Shown: piece after piece, positions 44,091 through 54,300 of the stretch | How the letters are laid out: the number at the start of each line of letters is the position of its first letter | Numbering within the stretch: the stretch's first letter is position 1 | Assembly: GCF_030717955.1 (NCBI RefSeq) | Contig: NZ_JAUZVY010000004.1 | Span: forward strand, 248,001-312,000 | Length of the DNA: 64,000 bases | Origin: Alkalimonas delamerensis | GTDB taxonomy: Bacteria; Pseudomonadota; Gammaproteobacteria; Enterobacterales; Alteromonadaceae | Direction: 5' to 3' | Program-made: the position numbers and the translations under genes | Notes under the pieces: generated by a model | What the model was told of the DNA's origin: nothing | Database searches by the model: none | What the model saw: only the letters and a program-made list of their open reading frames with translations

Positions 44091-44123
44091 CACTAGGGCT
44101 CCGTTTGGAGCCCTAGTGTTTTT
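44091..44123 (+). terminator. Intrinsic terminator after the kinase-FGE gene
   Basis: CACTAGGGCTCC (44091-44102), loop GTTT, GGAGCCCTAGTG (44107-44118), then TTTTT: a 12-bp perfect stem right after the stop codon. Its 3' arm contains the last codons and stop (TAG) of the convergent yggN gene. In the minus direction there is no T tract. Confidence 0.93.
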
Positions 44124-44871
44124 CCACCACCACATCGTAGGCCAGCATTTGCGGTAAACGCTGTTGCAGTTGAGATTCAATAGCATTGAGCTCTTTCAGA
44201 CGCTGGCAAAACAAGGCTGTTTTCTCTTCTAACAGAGAAGCTTTTTCTTCCAGGCCAAAGTTAATGCGTTCGACCAGATGCCCCATCGCATCCCATTGCT
44301 GGGGATCGGTTTGCTCAAAATTGGTTTCGGTATGCTGCAAGGTATCGCGCAACGCTTCCCAAACAGCACCAAAGGAGTGACGCGCCAGGTTATTGAGCTG
44401 AGGCTTGAGTTCACCATTTAAAAAATGCTCCAGCTCGTTCAGGCTTTGCGGTGCCAGATAAAAATGATCGCCGCTGCGGACAAAGCGGGACATTAACTGA
44501 AAGGTAGTTTCACGGATTAATTCGTTCCATTCTGCCTGCTGCGAGCGGCTGCCAACTCCAGATAGCATTCGCTCCATCGCAGACAGGCCCAACTCAACCC
44601 CATCGACAGCAATACCAACAATTTCAGGCACGAACTTGCGCAAACCCTGACTGTATTCGGTCACTAAAGCCGTTTCTTCCTGAGTTAAATCCTGCCATTC
44701 CCCTTTAATAAAGAGCTGAGTGTCATGGTTAATTTGCATCAAAGTGCGGTCATTGCTCATGATGCGAATTTGCTCCGGCGATATCAGCAGGCCATAGCCA
44801 AAACTGATGTTGCAGTCGCGGGCCTGGAGCGGAAAAGCAAGCAGTAAACAAAAAACCAGCAGACGCATCAC
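44113..44871 (-). CDS. yggN: YggN family secreted protein (DUF2884)
   Basis: 252 residues with signal peptide MMRLLVFCLLLAFPLQA and a DUF2884/YggN body (CNISFGYGLLISPEQIRI, FIKGEWQDLTQEETALVTEYSQGLR given in parts as GEWQDLTQEE and EYSQGLRK, VPEIVGIAVDGVELGLSAM). Periplasmic, mostly helical after residue 70 with a coiled-coil C-terminus (EEKASLLEEKTALFCQRL). Function unknown. Convergent with the kinase-FGE gene, the stop lying inside that gene's terminator. Confidence 0.87.
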   Translation of the reverse strand: MMRLLVFCLLLAFPLQARDCNISFGYGLLISPEQIRIMSNDRTLMQINHDTQLFIKGEWQDLTQEETALVTEYSQGLRKFVPEIVGIAVDGVELGLSAMERMLSGVGSRSQQAEWNELIRETTFQLMSRFVRSGDHFYLAPQSLNELEHFLNGELKPQLNNLARHSFGAVWEALRDTLQHTETNFEQTDPQQWDAMGHLVERINFGLEEKASLLEEKTALFCQRLKELNAIESQLQQRLPQMLAYDVVVEKH

Positions 44872-44953
44872 AATACTTCTCGACAGTCACAATACCAATG
44901 TATGGTAGCTTAATTTGCAGACAACTTCAGCGCCTGCAAACGCATGCTGCTTT

Positions 44954-45466
44954 CTATTCATCGGAAAAACGCACAAAGCGCACGTAAAGCTGTTGGTTTT
45001 TTTCTTTGTAGTTATTTTTGCCACTGTACATGGCAATGGCCCAGGCGTGGGTTGGACGGCTGTGAATGCTGGTATTGGTCCAGATATGCTCGCTGTTGGC
45101 GCCAGCAAACAGGGTCCGGCGAAGCGCAGGATCGACACAGCGACGCTCAACAATGGCCATCGCCTCTTTAATATCCGGCAAACGCCAGTGCTGGCTATAG
45201 TCCGCAAGCATGGTGCTTTGTTGCAAGGCTTCCTGCCAACTTAACCGCACAGCGGTCCCCTCACAGCGCTGCTGAGCCTGGCTCCAGTTTTGACCATAGA
45301 GACACCGTTGCCAAATCAAGCCCGTACTTCGCTGATGGACGAGGCCATCCGGTAAAACTTCAAAATCACTCAACGGAGTCGAGGCTGCAATATCCTCAAA
45401 GCAAACCTGCTCTGCCAACAATGACTGTGCGGTAAGCAATACAGCAATAATCACAGCAACACGCAT
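44954..45466 (-). CDS. Secreted DUF1566 protein
   Basis: 170 residues: signal peptide (MRVAVIIAVLLTAQSLLA) and a DUF1566 domain, recognisable from STGLIWQRCLYGQNW, LSWQEALQQS, HWRLPDIKEAMAIVE, IWTNTSIHS and LYVRFVRF. DUF1566 (Lcl C-terminal) has a C-type-lectin-like fold related to the FGE-sulfatase fold. Cysteines are present in pairs, fitting disulfides in the periplasm or outside. Nine bases downstream of a larger DUF1566 lipoprotein, hence one operon. Confidence 0.85.
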   Translation of the reverse strand: MRVAVIIAVLLTAQSLLAEQVCFEDIAASTPLSDFEVLPDGLVHQRSTGLIWQRCLYGQNWSQAQQRCEGTAVRLSWQEALQQSTMLADYSQHWRLPDIKEAMAIVERRCVDPALRRTLFAGANSEHIWTNTSIHSRPTHAWAIAMYSGKNNYKEKNQQLYVRFVRFSDE

Positions 45467-45475
45467 AGCACCTCC

Positions 45476-47122
45476 TTATGGGCTTCGAACCAAACGAACA
45501 AAAGCACGACTGTCCGCTCGTTTCGGCAATGAATTGTCGTTGCCATCACGCATATCAATCACCCAGGCAGCATGAGCCCCCCCACCCTCAGCGCTACTTT
45601 GCACAGTCCAGTAATACAAATGACCTAACAGCGCTGGCTCAGGCTCATGCCGGAACAGCGCCGGGTCTAGCGCCTTATCAGCGCCAAAATCGACCAGGGT
45701 GTTTAACTCGGCCACAGTCGGTAAACGCCAGTTGCCGCCACCACAGTACAAGGCCGCATTGACAGCTGCCACATACGCCTGAGTGCCACAATTGTTGAGG
45801 TCAGGGCAGCCATCCAGCGCTGGAGCAGCTTCTCCAAGGTTACCAGCATGCCCCTCGCCCTCACTGGTCCAGCTGTAATAATTACTTGCCGCACGCAGAC
45901 TGGCACTTGCAACACTGGCCGCGGCTGGCTCTTTGACTTCCCAGATTAAGCCGGTCACATTATCACGAACACAGGAAAAATCAGCGGCATCACGAGGCAG
46001 TTCATCACCGTGGCTATCCAGCTTGCTAAAGTCAAAGCCAGCACGACCAACACCGGTTTTATTCAGCAGAGCTGCTATCGCATCGCGTCCAAAGTCAGCA
46101 TCTTGCCTGGGATAAGCCTGATCATCGCAGGCAATCTGGTCCAATCCATCGTAACACTGGCTTTGGCCGGTATCGACCCGATAATGCAAACCCGAGGACA
46201 ACACCGTCAAGACCACCTCATCGCTTGCCTGAGCACCGGTGCTGTCCTGCACCTGCAGCTGAAAGCGTAACTCAGGATGCTGCCTGCTGTCCGGCACGAC
46301 AAAGTTGGTATGGCAAGCCTTGGCATCCATCAGCTGGACCGGCGCTCCGGTGAGCTGTGTCCAGTGACAATCGACAGCACTGCGCAAAGAGGCAGAGTTT
46401 GAGCCATCCAACCAGCTGGTGTGAAACTCCAGAACGGTTCGATCCAAACCTGCATCGGCATAAATCCCTGCGGCATTGCCCTGCACCAACAGCACAACCT
46501 CCAAAGCATCCGACAACCCGGCTTCATTCTGCACAAAAAGCTCAAACCGGAATTCGCTATCGTCCGCCAACAACGGAGCCTTCAATAACAGAACGGGCTG
46601 ATTGATTGGCTGCTGCAACCAGGCAACAGGCCCTGCAACTTGTTGCCATAAAAAGGAAAGTGCTTGCCCTTCTGGATCAAAAGAGTCGCTTGCATCCAGT
46701 TGAATGTATTGGCCTGTAGTCGCATAGTTTCCATCAGCCAAACCGCCTTGCACCAAAGCAACCGGCGCCGATACAGGACGCATGACATCCACCTGAACCC
46801 GGTCACGCAATAAACGCCCGTCGCTCAGGGTATAGCGAACCTCAAAAATTAAACGGGACTCAGGAAGGTCATCTGGCAAAGGTATCGAGATGGTTGCTCC
46901 ACTGAAAGGAAAATCAGCCAGTGCTGGCCCACTGAGTTGATGCCAGCTAAAGTCCCCGCCAGGCGGGTCGCCTTTTGCACTCAAGTTAAGCGTAGCGCCG
47001 GCATACAGCTGCTGATCCAGCCCAGCATTGACGCTGGCAAGATCGTCCGCTTGTGTGCCTTTATCACCGCAAGCGATGAGCAACAAGCACAGCAAAGACA
47101 TCAAGCAATAGCGGTTCAACAT
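45476..47122 (-). CDS. Lipoprotein with PKD/Ig-like domains and a C-terminal DUF1566 domain
   Basis: 548 residues. Signal MLNRYCLMSLLCLLLIAC with lipobox LLIAC (Cys18). Then about three Ig/PKD-like beta domains: roughly 28-110 (VNAGLDQQLYAGATLNL), 115-210 (IQLDASDSFDPEGQALSFLWQQVAGP, in parts LDASDSFDPEG and FLWQQVAGP) and 215-310 (ADAGLDRTVLEFHTSWLDGSNSAS, in parts). From about 365 a DUF1566 domain: CVRDNVTGLIWEVK, YCGGGNWRLPTVAELNTLVDFG, YYWTVQSS, AFVRLVRSP. Six or more cysteines suggest disulfides. Probably a surface lipoprotein that binds something through its C-terminal domain; the ligand is unknown. Confidence 0.87.
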   Translation of the reverse strand: MLNRYCLMSLLCLLLIACGDKGTQADDLASVNAGLDQQLYAGATLNLSAKGDPPGGDFSWHQLSGPALADFPFSGATISIPLPDDLPESRLIFEVRYTLSDGRLLRDRVQVDVMRPVSAPVALVQGGLADGNYATTGQYIQLDASDSFDPEGQALSFLWQQVAGPVAWLQQPINQPVLLLKAPLLADDSEFRFELFVQNEAGLSDALEVVLLVQGNAAGIYADAGLDRTVLEFHTSWLDGSNSASLRSAVDCHWTQLTGAPVQLMDAKACHTNFVVPDSRQHPELRFQLQVQDSTGAQASDEVVLTVLSSGLHYRVDTGQSQCYDGLDQIACDDQAYPRQDADFGRDAIAALLNKTGVGRAGFDFSKLDSHGDELPRDAADFSCVRDNVTGLIWEVKEPAAASVASASLRAASNYYSWTSEGEGHAGNLGEAAPALDGCPDLNNCGTQAYVAAVNAALYCGGGNWRLPTVAELNTLVDFGADKALDPALFRHEPEPALLGHLYYWTVQSSAEGGGAHAAWVIDMRDGNDNSLPKRADSRAFVRLVRSP

Positions 47123-47201
47123 GGCTCCGTCTCTCCTTTAGGGCAAATTGAATCTCCCTGGAAGACAGTAGCACTGCAAGCTTTAGGCCAATGCCCTTCG
47201 C

Positions 47202-48899
47202 TTACAGTGGCTCAATCTCAGGTTTGACACCGACCAAGTGAATTTTAGAGGGACCATATTCGCGCCGGCTACGGACAATTTCTTTATCGAAGTGCACTTC
47301 CACTGCAGAAAACAGCTCGTTACGGGCAATGACTTCCGCTTGCGCTAACAAGGCTTTGCGCTGCTCTTCCAGTTTACGGATATCCGCTATCAGCTCAGTC
47401 GCTGTGCGGCGATAATCTTCAAACTCGGTGGTTAACTCATTCAGACGCGCTTCAATGGCGGCACTGCCTTCAAGTTTTTTAAACTGCTCTATTTTTTCTT
47501 TTACACCTTCCATATCGTGCTTCAAGCCGGTGACACTGGCCCTGAGGACCTCCTGCTTTTCCACTATGGGATCGGTCAGTCGATTTAATCGAATCAAAAT
47601 AGAGCTGATGGACAAAGCACCAATACTGCCCGCATAGACACCTTTATCCAGATAGAAGTTGCCACCGATAATTTTTCCGGTGGGTTTTTCTTCGGGACCG
47701 GCATAGACACTGTGAGCTTCTACCGCACTGTGCACCAACTGCTTGTTGACATAGAGATTACCGCCACAACCGAAACGGGCATACTGCGCCATGTTGCACT
47801 GGATATCGCCTTTGGCTTTGACCACCGTGCTGTACTCACTGCCAGCATCAGGATTTGAAACCTGGTGCCCTATTACCGCCCCTTGAATGGTGACATCACC
47901 ACCGGCCTCCAGCAAGGTTCCCTCTACAACGCCTTTGACAAAGATATTGCCACCGGCAATGACTTTCAACCCTTCATGGACATCGCCATTCACCACCACC
48001 GAGCCTTTAAAAATTATGTGGCCGGTGCTGTTATCCACTTCCTTAACACTGAAGACATCATCGACAGTGGCCCCTGCCTCAATGACCCGCGGCAGACCAT
48101 CCTTTGTTGCTTTTAATAAATCCGGATCTTCTGCGGATAAACCAACTCCCTCCCCCAGGTTCCATTCAACCGTTAAGCCTGGCATCGCCGGTATGGGTTC
48201 ACCTGTCACCGTCATGCCTTCTTTACCTGTAGTGGGTGGGTGACGGCGCATCAGAGGCTCACCCGGCGCAATGGAGGGGATCACACCAAAATCACGCAAG
48301 TCTGCTTTTTTATCTTCAGGATTTAACACCGGGCGATTGCGGCGGCTTTCCATGGACGGGATCAGAGGTTCAAAACGCGAGTTCTCGCCCTGAGTCACAG
48401 CACGCCCTTGGGCAATAACGTGCTTTAACTTGGTGCCAGGCTCGGCTTTGCTGGCCTGAGCCACCAGATGAATAATGTTGTTTTTGATAAACCCAAAAAC
48501 AATTCCCTCTTTTTGGGCCGTTTTCACCAAAGCATTGGCAGAAACCGGCTCGCCACCGTAGGCTGCAGTAATGTGTGCTGACGCAGACATTTTGTCTTCG
48601 GCAATGTTGAAGCTCAACTCAGCCGGAATTTTCTCAGCCACCCAATAGGTGAGCTCTTTACTCCCGGGAGCCTGCAGCTTCTCTTTGACCTTTTGCTGCT
48701 CTTGCTCGTAATGAGCCAACAAATTCTTAATTTGCTCCGGCACCAGCTTGCAACGTCCAAAGCCCGCTGCCTGCAAGTGCTCTTTCAGCACATCAACTGT
48801 CAGCGCTTGCTCAGCAACAGGGACCACAGCATGTACCTGCTGCTCTTTTTCTAGAAAACGGATGGCCGACTCACTCACAGGACAAAAGCACCACATCAT
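47202..48899 (-). CDS. FapA family protein (DUF342)
   Basis: 565 residues. N-terminal helical part, then the DUF342 core: GEPLMRRHPPTTGKEGMTVTGEPI, a right-handed beta-helix with repeating glycine turns (VVVNGDVHEGLKVIAGGNIFVKG, in parts GDVHEGLKVIAGG and GGDVTIQGAVIG), a GNFYLDKGVYAG turn and a C-terminal coiled coil (about 455-530). The beta-helix resembles that of MinC. Members are called flagellar assembly protein A in some genomes, but no flagellar genes are near and the function is not settled. No signal peptide, so cytosolic. ATG at 48899 or 48896. Confidence 0.85.
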   Translation of the reverse strand: MMWCFCPVSESAIRFLEKEQQVHAVVPVAEQALTVDVLKEHLQAAGFGRCKLVPEQIKNLLAHYEQEQQKVKEKLQAPGSKELTYWVAEKIPAELSFNIAEDKMSASAHITAAYGGEPVSANALVKTAQKEGIVFGFIKNNIIHLVAQASKAEPGTKLKHVIAQGRAVTQGENSRFEPLIPSMESRRNRPVLNPEDKKADLRDFGVIPSIAPGEPLMRRHPPTTGKEGMTVTGEPIPAMPGLTVEWNLGEGVGLSAEDPDLLKATKDGLPRVIEAGATVDDVFSVKEVDNSTGHIIFKGSVVVNGDVHEGLKVIAGGNIFVKGVVEGTLLEAGGDVTIQGAVIGHQVSNPDAGSEYSTVVKAKGDIQCNMAQYARFGCGGNLYVNKQLVHSAVEAHSVYAGPEEKPTGKIIGGNFYLDKGVYAGSIGALSISSILIRLNRLTDPIVEKQEVLRASVTGLKHDMEGVKEKIEQFKKLEGSAAIEARLNELTTEFEDYRRTATELIADIRKLEEQRKALLAQAEVIARNELFSAVEVHFDKEIVRSRREYGPSKIHLVGVKPEIEPL

Positions 48900-48978
48900 G
48901 TTGTCATAGTGCTAATGAAACAAAAAAGGAGCAGAAAGGCAAGCCCTGTACCTACTTTACACAGGGCTTAAGTGCAGA

Positions 48979-49314
48979 TTAGATATAATTATCCTGATGC
49001 ACCCGGATAAAAAGGTTGGTATTGGATTTGCTGTAGTCGATTTTGTATTCTTTATTGTTCAGTGCCTGTACAAAAAGCAAAGTTTTACACTCGCCAAAAA
49101 CATCGGTGCTAGAGATATCGACCAACTCCAAATAGCGCTCTTTGGCTTCGGCTCTGTTGGCCGGAACTGGCTCATTAAATGGCTTCACGCCGTGGCGTGT
49201 TACGATAAGTGGCGGATCTTCATCATCATTAATAATGACAAGGTCAACTTTCTTTTGCTTGTGGATAATGGTATTCCGGCCACTGACCAGAAATGCTTTT
49301 TCGTAATTATTCAT
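48979..49314 (-). CDS. Hypothetical protein
   Basis: 111 residues, unrecognised. Predicted soluble, mixed alpha/beta, charged, no signal peptide. Codon use is AT-richer than most of the window. It is coded just upstream of fapA on the same strand, with 79 bases between them. Confidence 0.6.
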   Translation of the reverse strand: MNNYEKAFLVSGRNTIIHKQKKVDLVIINDDEDPPLIVTRHGVKPFNEPVPANRAEAKERYLELVDISSTDVFGECKTLLFVQALNNKEYKIDYSKSNTNLFIRVHQDNYI

Positions 49315-49382
49315 GCATTGCTACCTGACGTCATCCTGTAAAATTAATTTTATTATGATACAGCCATTCTGAACTGTCTAGC

Positions 49383-50087
49383 CTAAGAGCCTGACTCCAT
49401 GGCTGTGGTGAGTTGCTGCATTCGCAGTAAATTCACCTCCTTACAAAACTGCGCAGCCGGGGCATCAATGCAATTCAGCGGGATAAAGAGTTCGTAACCA
49501 CAAAACTGTCCAAGCTTTTGCATCCGGTTGGCAAACATGGCCAGAATGCCATCATAGTTCTGCTTCGGAGTCGAGAACCGATCCTTTTCTGCCAACCACT
49601 CAGTAGCACACTGGCCTTGTGGGCACTTTTCTTTTAATACAGCAAACCAAAGTGCGCGCTGCTCCATCATCAGTTTAATGGCAAGACGCAGTGGCAAATG
49701 CTGCAAAAAAGCATGAAAGTCGGTGACTTTAAAAGCAATGTAATTGACTTCATGCTCCAAATCAGGCTGAGGGCTGCAATGGCTAAAGGCCTGCCAGGGC
49801 AACAACCAACTCCCTTTTCGATGGTGGTAGTGCAAGCCTTGCTCATCGCAGACCACCCCATACAATGGCTCGGATAATTTCGCCCACCCTGCGAAGATGC
49901 CAATAGCGGATGCGATAAAGGCAATCGCCAGCATGGGGGTTGCTTGCTCGACAAACAGCCAGCTAAACAATGCCAACACCACAAAAACGCCGGTACTGAT
50001 CAACAAGGTGATGGCACCACCTTCATTACCACTGGCTTTGTAGCGCTTAAAAGGAGCTCCGCTCTCATCGACTGCTGTCATGCCCAA
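49383..50087 (-). CDS. DUF2982-like membrane protein
   Basis: 234 residues: two close transmembrane helices (about 25-46 and 50-68), then a cytosolic part with LYGVVCDEQGLHYHHRKGSWLLPW, a PH-like pattern that fits DUF2982 as I remember it, and a Cys/Gln-containing C-terminal half. Function unknown. It lies divergently from the RND efflux genes. A different membrane-bound PH family is the alternative. Confidence 0.65.
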   Translation of the reverse strand: MGMTAVDESGAPFKRYKASGNEGGAITLLISTGVFVVLALFSWLFVEQATPMLAIAFIASAIGIFAGWAKLSEPLYGVVCDEQGLHYHHRKGSWLLPWQAFSHCSPQPDLEHEVNYIAFKVTDFHAFLQHLPLRLAIKLMMEQRALWFAVLKEKCPQGQCATEWLAEKDRFSTPKQNYDGILAMFANRMQKLGQFCGYELFIPLNCIDAPAAQFCKEVNLLRMQQLTTAMESGS

Positions 50088-50286
50088 AAAATCCTCTGCT
50101 GCTTCGCTCTTTACTATACTGGATTCGATAAATGCTTGCTATCTTGAGCCAGATCAGTTGCGGCTCCTTTATACGACCAATACCGGCTTCACTGCGACAA
50201 CATGAAATCCAAACGTCGCTAATTTACATACAATAGGGGTGCTTGCACCAAGCGCACATGCATTGATTTTAATGACTGGAGTTGTT

Positions 50287-51339
50287 GTGGCTAAAAAATA
50301 TTCTGCCATTGTCCTTTTCTTGCTAACCGCCCTCGCGTTGTTGGCAGCCTATTTATTTTACCAAACCCAGCAAGAGACCAATGGTCAGCGGCCGCCTGCC
50401 AGGGCTATCGCTGTCAAGACCTCACATGCCAGCATGCAACCACTGGCGCGGCAAGTCAATGCATTGGGTACTGGCTTAGCCAACGACTCGGTTCAACTGA
50501 TTGCATCCAGCAGCGAGTACCTCACCTATCTCAATGTGATTGAAGGTCAAAGTGTGCAACAAGGAGAGGTTATTGCCCGCCTGAATGATGTGGAGCAACG
50601 GGCCCGGGTTGCAGAATTGCAAGCGCAGTTGACCGAGCAGCAACGGCAGTTAGAGCGCCTCAAGAACCTCGCTGCCACCCAGGCTGCGGCACAGTCCATG
50701 CTCGATGAGCAGCAAAGCCGGGTCAATACTACCCTGGCCCAATTGGAAAGTGCCGAGTCACGCTTACGGCAAATGACCATTCGAGCGCCTTTTGATGGCG
50801 TGCTTGGTCTTCGCACGGTCAGCCAGGGAGCCTTTGTCAACAGTGGCAGTGTCATCACTACGCTGGATAATATTGCCCAGCTGCGGGTTGAGTTTAATGT
50901 CCCTGAACGCTTTATTGCTGAGCTTGCCGTTGGCATGCCAGTCGCCATTCGCAACATCGCCTTTCGCAATGAGATTTTTGAAGGTCAGATTAAAGCCATT
51001 GACCCCCGCATTGATCCGGTGACCCGTTCGGTGCGAGTGCATGGTGTGGTTGATAATCAGGAGCTTCGGCTGCGTCCCGGCATGCTGCTGGATGTTCGGG
51101 TTACCCTTGCCAATCAGGATGTGTTAATGGTACCGGAAAATGCCTTGGTGCCTCTGCAGAACCGCCAGTATGCTTTTACAGTCGGCGAAGACGATAGAGT
51201 CACCCAGGTTCAGGTACAAGTGGGCGAACGGATCCCGGGCTGGGCCGAAATCCTGGATGGCCTTGCCGATGGCGATGAGATTATTGTCGAGGGCGTGCAA
51301 AAAGTACGCACTGGCGTCACCATTCGTCGGGCGGAGTAA
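50287..51339 (+). CDS. RND efflux periplasmic adaptor (membrane fusion protein)
   Basis: 350 residues: an N-terminal signal-anchor helix (KYSAIVLFLLTALALLAAYLF), no lipobox, lipoyl half-motifs (LTYLNVIEGQSVQQGEVIARL and MTIRAPFDGVLGLRTVSQGAFVNSG, both in parts), an alpha-hairpin between them (RVAELQAQLTEQQRQLERL), then beta-barrel and membrane-proximal domains. Connects the RND pump to an outer-membrane channel, which is not coded here. I choose GTG 50287 because GGAG precedes it by five bases; ATG at 50272 is the alternative. Ends three bases before the pump gene. Closest in type to VexC/MdtA-like adaptors. Confidence 0.9.
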   Translation: MAKKYSAIVLFLLTALALLAAYLFYQTQQETNGQRPPARAIAVKTSHASMQPLARQVNALGTGLANDSVQLIASSSEYLTYLNVIEGQSVQQGEVIARLNDVEQRARVAELQAQLTEQQRQLERLKNLAATQAAAQSMLDEQQSRVNTTLAQLESAESRLRQMTIRAPFDGVLGLRTVSQGAFVNSGSVITTLDNIAQLRVEFNVPERFIAELAVGMPVAIRNIAFRNEIFEGQIKAIDPRIDPVTRSVRVHGVVDNQELRLRPGMLLDVRVTLANQDVLMVPENALVPLQNRQYAFTVGEDDRVTQVQVQVGERIPGWAEILDGLADGDEIIVEGVQKVRTGVTIRRAE

Positions 51340-51342
51340 CCT

Positions 51343-54300
51343 ATGCTGTTATCAGATTTGTCGGTGAAACGCCCGGTCTTTGCAACCGTGGTCAACCTGC
51401 TGTTGCTTACCTTCGGCATCGTCTGTTTTACCATGCTGCCATTACGGGAGTATCCCAGCATCGATCGCCCGGTAGTCAGTATCAGTACCGTTTACCCCGG
51501 TGCCTCCGCTGAAATAGTGGAGTCACGCATTACCCAGCTGCTCGAAGACAGGATCAGTGGCGTTGAGGGCATCAACAACATTAACTCAACCAGCCGCAAC
51601 GGCCGCTCCAACATTACCATTGAGTTCAATATAAGTCGGGACATTGATGCCGCTGCCAACGATGTCCGGGAGCGGGTTTCCAGAGCTTTGAATAATTTGC
51701 CTGATCAGGCTTTTCCACCCGAGGTTTTTAAAGCCAGTGACGACGACGATGTGGTGGTGTGGTTCATTCTGAACAGCGAAACCATGACCTCTCTGGAGCT
51801 GACCGATTACGCCGACCGGCATATTGTCGAGCGCTTTTCGGTGGTCGATGGTGTAGCCAATTTGCGTCTTGGAGGTGCCAGGCGGTATGCCATGCGGATC
51901 TGGCTCGATCAGGAAGCGATGGCTGCCCGTCAGGTCACTATTCAGGATATTGAGAATGTATTGCGCAGCGAGAATGTCGAATTACCGGCAGGTAACATTA
52001 AGTCGATTGATCGAGATTTCACCGTCCGGGTCGCCCGCACCTTTTTAACCCAGCAAGATTTCCGTAACCTGGTGGTCAAACGTGGCGCCAACAACTACCT
52101 GGTCCGGTTGGGTGAAGTGGCGCATGTGGTGCTGTCCTCTGAAGATGAGGAAAGTGAGTTTCGCAGCGATGGCCGTAATGTCCTTGGCATTGGTATAGTC
52201 AAACAGTCCACCGCCAATACGCTGGAAGTGGTGCGCAATGCCAGAGCTGAGATGGAACGGATCAAACAGAACCTGCCTGCAGGCACCACCATCGAGCCCG
52301 GTTACGATTCATCGCTCTTTATTTCAGAGTCAATCAAAGAAGTGTACCGCACCCTGGCCATTGCCATGAGCATGGTGGTGCTGGTGATTTACCTCTTCCT
52401 AGGCAATGTTCGGGCAACCTTTATCCCTGCCATCACGGTACCTGTTGCCTTAATTTCTGCCGTTACCGTGCTGTATGCTCTTGGTTTTTCGATTAATTTA
52501 TTGACCTTGTTGGCCATGGTGTTGGCCATTGGTCTGGTGGTGGATGATTCCATTGTGGTATTGGAAAACATTTATCGCCGGATTGAACAAGGTGAACCTC
52601 CGCTGCTGGCCGCCTACCGCGGGGCTCGGGAGGTTGGCTTTGCTGTTATTGCAACCACCCTGGTGCTGATTTCTGTGTTCGTGCCTCTGGTTTTTATGGA
52701 GGGGCAAATTGGCCGCCTGTTTACTGAGTTTGCCCTGGCCGTTGCCGCGGCAGTGGCATTTTCCAGCATCGTCGCTTTGACGCTATCGCCGATGCTGTGC
52801 AGTAAAATCCTGAGTCACCGCAAACGCGAAAGCAAACTGGGGCACTGGCTGCATATAGGCTTTCGTGCTCTGGAAGCCGGTTACCGCAAACAGCTGGAAA
52901 CCGTCACCCAAAGTCGCTGGCCGGTCATTGGCCTGGTGGCGTTGTGCCTGCTCTCAAGTTTGTTGTTGCTGCGTTTACTGCCTTCAGAATTAGCGCCAAG
53001 TGAAGACAGGGGCACTTTCTTTGTCAGCATGAATGGTGCTGAGGGTGCCAGCTACACCAGCAACAGCCGCAACATGCAGCTGGTCGAAGATGTACTGATG
53101 CCCTACTACGAGCGTGGTGAATTCAATCGCTTGCTGATCCGGGTTCCCGGCTGGGGCAACAACGGTGGTATTGCGATTGTCGGCTCTGAGAACTGGCACA
53201 ATGAGCACCGCCGCTCTGCCGAGCTGATGAACGAAGTCCGTATGAAACTCAATGAGCTGCCAGACATTCGCGCCTTTACCTTTATGCGCAGTGGCCTGGG
53301 AGGCGGCGGTGGCGGCGGCCGACCTATTCAGTTTGTACTGCAGGGCAATACCTACGAAGAGTTGGCTCGCTGGCGCGATATTGTGCTGGAAAAAGCGGCA
53401 GAAAACCCAAACTTATTAATGTTGGACCACGATTACCGGGAAACGGTACCACAAATTCTGGTCGACATTGACGTGGAGCGTGCTGCTGATCTCGGTGTTT
53501 CCATTGGGGCCATTGGCCGCTCGCTGGAAGCCATGCTGGGCGGACGCCGGGTGACCACCTTCCTCGACCGTGGTCGCGAATACGACGTGTTGCTGGAAGG
53601 CTGGGACGACGATTTCCGCTCGCCATCCACCATAAGCAATGTTTTTATTCGTTCAACAACGTCCAACCAGCTGATCCCACTGGATAACCTGGTGACCTTG
53701 CGCGAAGAAGCGACTGCCTCCAGCTTAAACCGCTACAACCGGATGCGGGCCATCACCATCAGTGGCAACCTGGCACCCGGTTACAGCCTGGGTGAAGCAC
53801 TGACCTACCTGGAAAACATCGTCCGAACCGAAATCGATGATTTTGTTGGCATTGATTACAAAGGCGAGTCCTTGCTCTATCAGGAAAGTGGTCGGGCGAC
53901 GTTCATGGTGTTTTTATTGGCACTGCTGATCACTTACCTGGTCCTTGCAGCCCAGTTTGAAAGCTTTATTCACCCCTTGGTGATCATGATCACCGTGCCA
54001 CTGGGGCTGGTGGGTGCTTTATCCGGGCTTTATTTCTCTGGCATGACGCTGAATATCTACAGCCAAATAGGCTTGGTGATGCTGATAGGGCTGGTAGCGA
54101 AGAATGGCATCTTGATTGTGGAGTTCGCCAATCAGCTGCGTGATGCCGGTGTAGCCTTTGAAGAGTCGGTGAAACGGGCTGCTGTGCAGCGTCTTCGCCC
54201 GATCACCATGACCGCCTTTACCACCGCCATGAGCAGCTTGCCACTAATTTTAGCTTCAGGGCCTGGCTCGGAAAGCCGTATGGTCATAGGTACCGTGATC

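Noticed and set aside
42137..47122. Diversity-generating retroelement, because FGE-sulfatase and DUF1566 domains are usual DGR targets
   Set aside because: No reverse transcriptase, accessory gene or template repeat is in the window, and I see no near-repeat of the C-terminal coding regions.
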